Part shown: positions 55,137 through 64,000 of the stretch, in pieces | Position numbering within the stretch: position 1 is the first letter of the stretch | How the letters are laid out: every line of letters begins with the position of its first letter | From: Prionace glauca | Lineage: Eukaryota; Chordata; Chondrichthyes; Carcharhiniformes; Carcharhinidae | NCBI GenBank assembly: GCA_037974335.1 | Contig: CM075724.1 | Coordinates: 62,832,470-62,896,469 of the forward strand | Length of the DNA stretch: 64,000 nt | Direction: 5' to 3' | The notes under the pieces: generated by a model | Database searches by the model: none | Told to the model about the DNA's origin: nothing | Seen by the model: only the letters and a program-made list of their open reading frames with translations | Position numbers and translations under genes: made by a program

Positions 55137-57970
55137 GTATTGGAATATTTTCTATCCCACGTGACTTAATAAATAAAACATTTTTCACTGTTCTCATAAC
55201 AGTTCTATTAAATGTAATTCGTCTGTCTGTAATCGTTTTCTCTTTTGCATTTCCATGCAGAAATGTGTACCAAATTCTCTGGTTTCACATTGAATACAGT
55301 TTATTAATACAACTCTTAAATATATTTTCTCACAGGCGCTCCAGGAGCTTCGATCAGGGTGTCTCAAAGTCCAAAACAGGTAACTATACTGAGGGGGGCA
55401 AACATCACTTTCTACTGCATAATCCCCCTTTCTCATGACAATGTGGATATCGAGGTGTTTTGGTGGAAACAGGGTGAGAATAAATATATGACAAATGGAG
55501 CCGCTGACAGAAAACGATTCGATTTCAAAACTAAAGGAGGTGGTACATTTGAGCTGCGAAATGCGACTCCCCACGACTCCGGAATCTATCACTGCGCGGT
55601 GATCCGTCAGGGAAAAAATACTGGAAATGGAACAGGATCCAATTTAATTGTATGCGGTAAGTAACTGAAATGACCGGGAACATCAAGCACTTTGTTTTGT
55701 CATTGTTTAATTGTGCTGCCTTTGATGTTGTAAAGCTCTCGTGCACAGCTGCTAATTGGACAGCAGAATGTAACATTTTATTTGCTGTGTTAATCCAAAC
55801 TGCTGGAAACACTCAGCAATTCAGGGCATGTCTGCGAAGAGAGAGACAAAATTAAAGTCCTAGGTCTATAAACGTTTTGAACAAAATGTTACCTGGTTCA
55901 TCTCAAGATGTAATTTTCACATCAGATTTCTTAGCCCGAGTTTGGCCGAGTGTATTCTAGACTCCTCAGGCAGTGGAAACAACGTCGCCGAGTTGCACCC
56001 TGTCAAGCAGGTTGACAATCTTGTAGGTTCCAATGAAATCACCTCATTCTAAATTGTTCACTCTTCGCCTTTACGAACTTCCATAAATCACTGTAATCTT
56101 GCTTTTATCACCGGTACCTGTCAGGTTGTTTGTTTTTCTCTTGGGGACGCTGCTGACTGACCTGTTCTTAATGACACAAAGGGAAGCGAGGACATAATTC
56201 TTCTCTTATTCCTTATTTTGATCATTTCTCGATTTTCCCCATGTTCTGTTCGCAGCTGCGCCAACTCCATTAAAGATTTTCGCTAAGCATCCCGCAAGCA
56301 ATTCAACTATGTCCCTGAATCTTGTGTGTCAGACGGCTGGGTTTTACCCGGGTGATTTGACCCTTCTTTGGTATAGAAATGGCGTCAACATCGAAACGGT
56401 GGGAAATCCGATCAAACAGCAGAACGCAGAAGGACTGTATGAAGTTTCCAGCTCTTTTGAAGAGCCGCACTCTGTGCAGAACGAAGCTGTTTACATATGT
56501 TTGGTATCTCACATCTCCCTCCGGACTCCTGCCATTGCCATTCACACAGGTATGCGATCAGCAGGCCAAGAAACAACCTGCAAATTCAGTAAGGGTCATT
56601 TCTTGGAGTTTATTGGCATTGGCAATGATATGTCTAATTTTAAAATAAACTCCGGAAATATCAAATCTAAGGTAACCATATGTTTTCATTGAAGATATAT
56701 ATAGAGAAACATCTTGTCAAACCTAAGTAATTGTATTGCCTTCAACTGAGTGGTATATTATAGCAGGTTCTTAATTGTTTGAAAATAAAAAAAAAGGAGC
56801 AGGTGGATTTTCTCTTCCATCCAATTATTTTACACGCTGTACCTATTATTAACCATTGAGACATTTTTTTATTTTGTTTTCCCAGTATTAATTTTCCTCA
56901 CACAGTTTTACGGGAAATGAAGCGGCAGTTTGTTTTATTGGTCTCACTCTGAAAGTGTCAGAAGTTAGTCTTGTGGATAACCCCTATTGGGACTTGTTTA
57001 TGCAGAGAGGTAATTTCGACCCGTAACTTTAACTGGGTTTCTCTCCATAGATGCTACCAGACCTACTGAGGTCAGCATTTTCTGCTTTTATTTTTCTTTA
57101 TGATGCAGTGTTTTGAAGCGGGGAGGCATTTCATAAAATGCATTTCGACTGTAACTCTGGTTTGCTTCCATTAAATGTAACTAAAATTCGTCTGATTAAT
57201 GATAGCTGTTTCCGTTTAATTAATAAACAACGGAAATTTAATTTGAGGGAGAAAGGTAAGCATTACTTTGTAGAGATCGCCTTTCCTATGTAGCCTGCAG
57301 TTAATAAACTGCAGACATTTGAGCATTTATTTTGTTTTTCTTAAAAAAAACACTCTTTTCAGCCTTGGCAAATGAAGTCTCACTCATTTGCCGCGAGTCA
57401 ATAAACTAAAAGTGAAGAACCAAAAAAAATTGAAGTTGCAGAAACTGTCTTTCTGTTAATCTGTTAACCCTCTCACGCCAATGTTTAGAACTCCCGAAAC
57501 TGTACTCTCCCTTGCAGATAATTATGGCCATGTGCTACCCTTTGTGAAATTAAGTTACCTTTACTTGCAACTTATGATGTTATATATCATGGCCCTTGGA
57601 TTTCTGGAGGTAGGTGTTTAATTAGATGTACTATATGTTAACTAATTGGAAGGCAGAGATGATCTGGTTGCTCGTTTGTAGTTTTTCCGCATCATATCTC
57701 GAAAAAAACAACGTTATTTTTAAACGTCCTTCTCCAAATGCTGTCGTGCTTAACTGCTGTAAATATGAGCAGTAATTTACCCAATCGATTATCGTGAGAC
57801 GCGAGGATAAGTTATGCCGAAACAAATAAAAATACAGATCTAACTATTTTTACTTGCAGATTCTGGTGGTGGATGTCATTACTTCTGGATTTCTAGGTGT
57901 GTCATGGGCGGATTGGTATTTTTGGTGCTTATGATCGTCATTGGGGCGAAATTGATTTCGAAGAATAAAG
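55076..57970 (+). CDS. VJ-C1 immunoglobulin-superfamily receptor, gene C (exons 55076-55136, 55336-55656, 56256-56549, 57860-57970)
   Basis: Close copy of gene A with the same exon plan, phases and open frames. The signal peptide is MLPNLIFLSMFLAHSMIILK. The V domain has FYC, VFWWKQG, DSGIYHCAV and J-like GTGSNLIV; 88 of 101 residues equal gene A. The C1 domain has CQTAGFYPGDLTLLWY (the usual Gly before FYP) and YICLVSHIS. The C1 exon is 18 nt shorter than in A and lacks the extra stalk Cys. The membrane exon reads CVMGGLVFLVLMIVIGAKLI with no charge mid-helix. A 50-nt tail exon candidate lies at 60576-60625. The true end of the gene is not identified and may lie beyond the window. Probably functional. 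Confidence 0.85.
55336..55656 (+). CDS. Gene C exon 2: V-set Ig domain with fused J-like strand
   Basis: 321 nt, phase 1-1. Intact Cys, Trp and DSGIYHC positions. Compared with gene A, 13 of 101 residues differ, many in the loops around KYMTNGAAD and RNATPHD, which would face a ligand. Confidence 0.9.
56256..56549 (+). CDS. Gene C exon 3: C1-set Ig domain
   Basis: 294 nt, phase 1-1, from APTPLKIFAKHPASN to AIAIHT before GTATGC. C1 signatures are intact. Confidence 0.9.
57860..57970 (+). CDS. Gene C exon 4: stalk and transmembrane segment
   Basis: 111 nt, phase 1-1. Reads (D)SGGGCHYFWISRC, then the membrane helix, then AKLISKNKG and GTAACC. Confidence 0.85.
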
Positions 57971-58039
57971 GTAACCCATAATTTTGATTTTGAGATAAAT
58001 CATCGGGGTGACGATAAAGCGCCCTCACATACTCCCATT

Positions 58040-58510
58040 TGTCTTTAGAATACAGAAAGAGACCTTTCGGCCCACCTAGACTTAACTGGATCGCTAAAAG
58101 TACATTTTACCAAAACCCACTCCCTCCCTTATCTCTCTAATTTGGTATTTATTTCTTTTGAGATATCAATCAAATTTCCATTTGAATACATCGATCGAAC
58201 CTGCGTTCACCATCCTTTAAGGAAATTCATTCTAGACTCCAACCACCCTTTGAAGGTACAAAATCCTCTCATAATATCAATTGCTTTGCTTATTGATTGA
58301 AACTGTGCCTTGGAGTTTTTGATGTACACCCGAGGGAGAAGAGTTTCTCACTGATTGCCCTGTCCATATATCCCAGGACGTGGGATACCTTTATGAACTT
58401 CCCTCTGAGCCATCTACTTTCCAAGGAAAACAGGCTCAATTTAAACAATCTATACTCATATCATGTTTCCTTAGAATCATTCTTGTGAATTTCCCGAGCA
58501 GCTGCACACG
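58040..58510 (-). mobile_element. Old CR1-group LINE remnant, unit C copy of 7437-7880
   Basis: Same minus-strand C-terminal CR1 relic in the same intron position as in unit A, so it was present before the duplication. Confidence 0.75.
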
Positions 58511-60575
58511 ATAACTATTGAATTAATGTTCATTTGAAGCAGCAAAAACAGAAATCTTTTGCTCAACCTCCAGCTGAATTGAGAATGTTACAATAAAAGA
58601 GTTGTGACAAATTGCAATGAATCATACGATCTGGGAAACACCAATGATGTTTTAAGTAAAATGCTGTGAATGTCTTTCCAGTCGATGCACGCAAATGCTG
58701 ATAAATTCATCGATTCGGATTTCCAACAAAGCCCGAAAAACTTACTACCTCAATATAACTGCTGATAATAATCCTACTTGATCAGCTTTGAAATGAAGAT
58801 TGTTCACCTCTGTGTAGAATACAATTCTTTGTTATAGGATCTGAGGATGCTTCACACACTGGTCTACCTAAAAGTTTATTCCACATATTTTTCTCTGTGG
58901 AAAGAGAATGATCTTGGGCATTATTAGTGAAATGATAGTTTTTGTTTTGTTTTACCAATGATCCCTGTACTGGTACTCACTGTTATGCATGTGACTCTAT
59001 ATATATGTAGGGAAATGTAGTGCTTACATTAGTGCTGCAGTGGTTCAAACATGTGGATTCGTAATCCCGAGCAAGTGGGGTAAAACTTACAATGGGACTG
59101 TGAGTTTGATTTCAGTTTAAAAAAATACGGAACATTTTATCAGCAAAAGATTTGTCAGTTGAGTGATTAGCATAACATGTTAAGTATAGTTTAATATACT
59201 TCGGAGCTGAAAACTCGATTTATCGCAATCCAGCTTTATATGACTCCAATCCAACAATAGTATAGTTAACTCTTAACAGGCCTCTGAGCTCGCTGTGCAA
59301 GTAGTTTACTTCTTTCTAAGGGCAACGAAATATGGAGAATAAATATCTGCGTCAGCGTTGCCCACGTCCAAAGAATAATTAAGGCAAAATTCTGTGGTTT
59401 AACGTTTTTTGTATTCTTAGCATTCTCGTGCATTTCCAAAAAGAATATGTTTCTTTGCTGTTTAATATGGGAAAACAGTTTTGTCGCTCTTTGAATTGTT
59501 TTTAGCAGATGCGGCAAAAATTTGTCACAACGTTATTGATCCACTTTGTGGATCCGGCTTGTTTAATCTACATCATGCTATCTTGCCTTTGTGATTTGAT
59601 ATCCAACGGCCTTTCCCATTTCTGCACTTTAATGACTGCTTTGCAACTTGAATTCTCTTTTTCTTTGAATTTTATCCTTAGATGTTATCAACACAATTAA
59701 CTGATTTTTTTCTTCATGGCTGTGAAGCTCTACTGTCCTCTGCATTGAATTCCCCTGTCATATAAATACCCTGGAAAGTACAAGCATGGAAACTGGCTGA
59801 ATATCATGAGCATGAAGTGTATTTGAATTGCATTAATCTGATTAGGTGTGAAAATGTAACAATATTCGTAAATTCTTATAATTCATCTGAGGCGAGGATT
59901 TAAATTTATATAAATGTTGTGGAAAATGGAAATTGTTTACCACTATTTATTTCACAGCAGGTCTTTATCTTTGTTTCATGTCCATTAAAATATTGTTTTG
60001 ATATGCATTTGGTACTTCTTGAGATGTAGGTCGAGGTAGTTAAAGGAAGACGGAAAATTACATTATACTTTCATTAACACACAGCTCTGTAGTAATTTCA
60101 TGCAAAACATATATTAGTACAATTATCGGAGCGTCGCTTTTCCGAGTTGGTATTGCATGCCTAAAATATTGAAATTGCCTCGAACTGTGCTTTATCTGTA
60201 ACACTGATATGTAGTGAAAATCGACAGAACGAATTGTCAGTTACAATAGGCGCCCGAATTTCCAGACTTAACATTGACATATCAATATGTATATTAACTA
60301 CGGTTGATGTACTTTTTAAGCGATGAAGCATAACTTGTGAAAGCATTGAGAAGATTAACACGTTGTGGCGATGCGCCGCTTGTATTTTTGCAACATTAAC
60401 AATTGTTGTGAAATATGAACGTACGGGCGGGTTTATAAAACTAAATAAAGAGAATGCGCATTAGCTTGTCTCGCTGCAGAAGTGCTTGTTTAAATTTAGA
60501 TGTCAATGTCACTGAATAATGCACACAGTGTTACCTGTCAATATTTATAAGGCTACCTGTTCTGCTTACTTGCAG

Positions 60576-60625
60576 AAACAGACAATATTCGTCTTAAACG
60601 GAAATTCTATACGATGTTTTCCGTT
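60576..60625 (+). CDS. Gene C candidate cytoplasmic exon (50 nt)
   Basis: TTGCAG acceptor and GTAAAC donor. Phase-1 reading (E)TDNIRLKRKFYTMFSV. Basic and short like the gene A exon at 9295-9344. If the donor is not used, the frame stays open to a TAG near 60730. Confidence 0.45.
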
Positions 60626-60929
60626 GTAAACTTTTCTAACTCGCGAACAAATGGAAGCTTCATCTGGCTCGCCTGGAGAGCAAATGAATGGTTCCTAATC
60701 TTTTATTTTCTATTATTATGCTACACGTAGAAGTATGCTCTTAAATACATTTTTAGGTTGCTTGTTTATTTCTCTACACAACTCTACTAAAGTCGTGACA
60801 TTTGCCTTGGTGTACCGCACTGAAATGTCACAATGATAATCAGATTACAGATAACTAGGATTACAGGTAACTGGGAGCACAACCACCAGAAATTTCCTCT
60901 CCAAGTCACTTATCGTCCTGATTTGGAAA

Positions 60930-61090
60930 TGCATTGCCATTTATTCACTGTCATTGTTTCAAAATCCTGGAGCTCCTTTGCTAACAGCACTGTGGGCATA
61001 CTGAGACTCCAGTGATTTACCATGACAGCTCACGACCACCTTCTCAGGAGTCGTTGGCGATGGGCAGTAAATGCTGGCCGAGACAGAGAC
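60930..61090 (+). mobile_element. Unclassified SINE-like repeat, unit C copy
   Basis: Counterpart of 9640-9840, ending 'gatgggcagtaaatgctggc'. Confidence 0.5.
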
Positions 61091-61129
61091 ACCCAAAGCC
61101 CGTAGATAGGCTTTTAAATATGCAATCAA

Positions 61130-61275
61130 TTCATAGAAGGATGCCAAACGGCCCATCAAGACTGCATTGACACTCCGACAGGGCATCCCACAGACAGTAA
61201 CCCAAGGCCAGAATCGAATTCTGGTCCTGGGCTCTGTGAGGCAGCATTGTTAGCCACTGTGCCAGCGTCCCGCCT
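61130..61275 (-). mobile_element. tRNA-headed SINE fragment, unit C copy of 9842-9995
   Basis: Same orientation and place as in unit A, ending 'ttagccactgtgccagcg'. Confidence 0.7.
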
Positions 61276-62514
61276 TTTCTCAAATGCCAAAAGAAATGTT
61301 GGAATTCTGCAAATTTTATTCAATCGCCTTTCCACTTCAACTATTTTTGCGAATGCGAACTAATGTTGCCTAAGAACTGTATTGTGTGAAAAAACTTATT
61401 TGATGGGCTGTGTTGCTGTTCAGCTTCATCCGCAGCGTGATCCTTGCACAGGTTCGAAGGTAATTGTCATGTCACTTTCGGGGAACTTCTCTGAATATAT
61501 TCGTGCTCAAGAATCTCTTTAAGCCACAATTTAACGTGGATAAATAAGAATTCAAAACACGACACTCGATGTATCCATAATTCCCTGTTTCACTCTCAGG
61601 AGTCTTGTATGGTTTGGAAGTTTGCACCTTTCTTATTCTTCACCCTCTGAACTTTTTTACGGCCAACATAATGGAAAAGTTCGTGCTCAGAAACAGAAGC
61701 GAATACTGCTCAACACACACGCATCAGAACACGCCCGCAAAGTCGCATGAAAAAGAATACGAAGCCGGCAAATGCGATGACAGTACGCATGCCCAGTGAA
61801 AAATGTTTATCCAAGATATTAAAGCACGTACACTATGAGAAAGACGAACATGTGAAAGGTAATCGATCGTGGTTTTGGAAAACACAAACATGATAAAATT
61901 CATTCTTTCTTTCTATCTTAATTCATCATGTACTCGCTGAATTTCTCACTAATCACTATCAGAAGCTATTTACTTCAAGATTTTGCCGTCATGGTGATCT
62001 GTGCATTTTAAACCACAAACGTAAGTTTGACGGGGATTGGACTGGGTTCTGTTTATCCAGTCGATCATCATTAGACCTAAATATCACCACGTCGGCTATA
62101 CAGATAGCGTCATCAAAACTTTGGTGTCTTAAGTATTAGAGACTCAATTGACTGCTTTAATGCATATAGATAAAATGACATGTACAGAACGCATACTTTT
62201 CAACCAATAGGAGCAACGTAGTATGGATGTTGCAGTATATCCAACTGTAAGGCGATGGCGTATGCAGCTGAGATTCAGAGAGCCTTCTACTAACAGGATT
62301 TCTTGTCCCGCCTGCCGACTAAGCCAGAAACCAAAGCAGCATCTATATCAGCTTGTAATCACGGAGTTGGATACAAGCAATATCCTCTATTTTTGTCAAA
62401 TGAACCTGCATCCTGGTGAAACGGGTTCTACGTTTTGCAAAGAAAAGTTGTATTCAGATTTATTGTACAGATATGGAGGATCAACCGCACATCGTAGAAT
62501 CACCTGATGGAATC
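61276..62514. other. Downstream flank of unit C, no gene recognised
   Basis: Patches at 61380-61450 and 62215-62340 resemble 27200-27330 and 27900-28100 of unit M. Open frames at 61605-61799 and 62223-62507 have no recognisable domain and are poorly kept in unit M, so they are not called as genes. Confidence 0.5.
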
Positions 62515-62744
62515 ATAGAATTTCTACAGTACTAAAGACCATTCGGACCATTCAATCTGTACAAACTCAGTATTTTTCCAAGGCCACCCCCGATCCCCAG
62601 CCCTATCCCCATTATTCCACGGATTTATTGCCGCTAATCCACCTAATGCACACATCTTGAGACAATAAGGTTCAATATATACGGGCCAATCCATACATCA
62701 CTGGATTGTGGGAGGAAAGTGGAGCCCTGAAGAAACACACAAAG
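62515..62744 (-). mobile_element. SINE, 3' part (interrupted by CR1)
   Basis: Minus-strand HE1-like SINE from 'aatcatagaatttctacag' to 'gaggaaagtggagccctg'. The remainder follows the CR1 at 63315-63355. Confidence 0.75.
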
Positions 62745-63314
62745 AACATAAGAACATAAGAAATTGGAGCAGGAATAGGCCATCTAGCCCTTCGAGCCTG
62801 CCCCGCCATTCAATAAGACCATGGCTGATCTGTCGTCGCTCAGTTCCACATTCCCGCCCTCTCCCCATAACCCTTAATCCCCTCTCTTATCAAAAACCCA
62901 TCAACCCGCGTCTTAAAAATATTTATCGAGGTAGCCTCCACCACTTCAACGGGCAGAGATTCACCACCCTTTGAGTGAAGAAATTCTTCCTCAACCCCGC
63001 TCTAAACCGTCCCCCCCCCCCCTTTATCTTGAGGCTGTGCCCCCTAGTCCTACTGTCCTTTCTGAGCGGGAAGAGTCTCTCCACCTCTATCCTATCCATC
63101 CCATTCATCATCTTATACGTCTCAATGAGATCTCCCCTCATTCTTCTAAACTCTAACGAGTACAAGTCTAGTTTATTCAGCCTCTCCTCATAGCTCAACC
63201 CCCTCAACTCCGGCATCAGTCTTGTAAACCTCCTCTGCACTCCCTCCAAGGCCAAAATGTCCTTGCGTAAGTACGGTGCCCAAAACTGCACACAGTACTC
63301 CAGCTGCGGCCTCA
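62745..63314 (-). mobile_element. CR1-group LINE family A, short 3' copy inside a SINE
   Basis: The 3' terminal 'aacataagaacataag' repeats are at 62745. The minus-strand C-terminal domain is readable (PQLEYCVQFWAPYLRKDILALE, RGDLIETYKMMNGMDRIEVE, KNFFTQRVVNL), and it is cut at 'cagctgcggcctca'. Confidence 0.9.
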
Positions 63315-63355
63315 ATCCCCATAGTCCGGAATTGAACCCCGGTGAGGCATGCAGG
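63315..63355 (-). mobile_element. SINE, head-side piece after the CR1
   Basis: 'tagtccggaattgaacccc' is the reversed B-box region of the SINE interrupted at 62744. Confidence 0.6.
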
Positions 63356-63359
63356 AACA

Positions 63360-64000
63360 TGACAAAGAGACATAGAAAATAGAAGCAGGAATCGCCTTTC
63401 GGTCCTTTGAGCCTGCTTCGCCATTCAGTGATCATGGCTGATCACCAAACTCAACATCCTGATTTTAACATTTCTCAATGTCCCTTGATCCGTTTAACCC
63501 CAAGAGCTATGTCTAATTTATTCTTGAAATTACACAAAGTTTAGGCCTCAACGACTTTCTGTGATAGTGAATTCCACACGTTGACCACTCTCTGCTTGAA
63601 GAAATTTCTTATCACCTTAGTTTTAAATGGTTTATCTCTTATCCTCAAACTATGACCCTTATTTCTGGACGAAACCACGATCGGGAACATTCTTTCTGAA
63701 TCTACTCTGTCTAACTCAGTTAGAGCCTTAAAATTTCTATGAGATCCCTTCCCACTGTCCCAAACTCCAATGAACACACTCATAGCCGACTCAGTCTCTC
63801 CTCACACGACAGATCTGCCATCCCAGGGATCAGCCTGGTAAACCTTTGCTGTGCTCCCTCTATAGCAGGGCATCGCTCCTCAGATAAAAACTCTGGAACG
63901 GCACAAAATACTCCAGATGTGGCCTCACCAGGCCCTATGCAATTGCAGTAATAAATCTCTATTCACATACTCAAATCCTCTCGCCATGAAGGCCAACATG
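63360..64000 (-). mobile_element. Old CR1-group LINE, 3' part, cut by window end
   Basis: Minus-strand. Positions 63783-63541 encode LDRVDSERMFPIVVSSRNKG and NFFKQRVVNVWNSLSQKVVEA. Same family as the split element at 11665-16760. Confidence 0.8.

Larger units (their letters stand above)
52946..61275 (+). repeat. Segmental duplication, unit C (paralogous to 1348-9995)
   Basis: Aligns by eye with unit A from 'gcgttcccaatctg' onward, including the 5' flank, all gene introns, the old CR1 at 58040-58510, the SINE-like repeat at 60930-61090 and the SINE at 61130-61275. It lacks the CR1 present at 3020-4225 in A. Stretches 52946-55075 and 58511-60575 hold no other recognisable gene. Confidence 0.85.

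Noticed and set aside
62223-62507. 94-residue open frame downstream of unit C
   Set aside because: No recognisable domain, and the related DNA in unit M (27900-28200) does not keep the frame or the peptide.

Overview
The window looks like cartilaginous-fish nuclear DNA, most likely from a shark. The grounds are tRNA-headed SINEs of the elasmobranch HE1 type, several generations of CR1-group and L2-type LINEs, and intron-split immunoglobulin-superfamily exons in AT-rich DNA. The organism is inferred from repeat style and no species can be named. There are no bacterial-type genes. Well over a third of the window, by eye, is retroelement sequence.

The host content is a tandem cluster of cell-surface receptor genes, all on the + strand. 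Each has a signal-peptide exon, a VJ-type Ig V exon with a germline-fused J-like strand, a C1-set Ig exon, a transmembrane exon and small cytoplasmic exons, joined in phase 1 up to the tail. Gene A (4670-7375) and gene C (55076-57970) are open in every exon seen and agree at 88 of 101 V-domain residues. Gene B (33792-38431) is a divergent paralogue with a stop codon beside the core Trp of its V domain and a phase clash after C1. A fourth unit, M, keeps a decayed transmembrane exon (23013-23122), an exon coding for a short ITIM-like tail (25290-25366) and a 50-nt exon (26928-26977) also found in A and C. A likely reading is a family of paired inhibitory/activating innate receptors, related in plan to SIRP, NKp30, the tapasin group and amphibian or shark VJ-C1 genes.

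The A and C units are copies of a block of more than 8 kb (1348-9995 and 52946-61275) that includes introns, flanks and old repeats. A CR1 at about 3020-4225 is present only in A, so it arrived after the duplication. Part of the same block is recognisable in unit M (about 24690-28200).

The stretches between units are retroelement graveyards with readable nesting. At 39221-48000 a SINE holds a CR1-group element, which holds a second one, which holds a younger CR1. At 11665-16760 an old CR1 is split by another CR1 and by an L2. At 10028-11550 and 62515-63355 young CR1s sit inside SINEs. Two solo LTR fossils of one family lie just ahead of units A and C, in opposite orientation.

Coordinates of splice sites were read directly from the sequence. 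Ends of old repeats are approximate. Family names for repeats rest on recognisable protein motifs and tail sequences, not on a database search.
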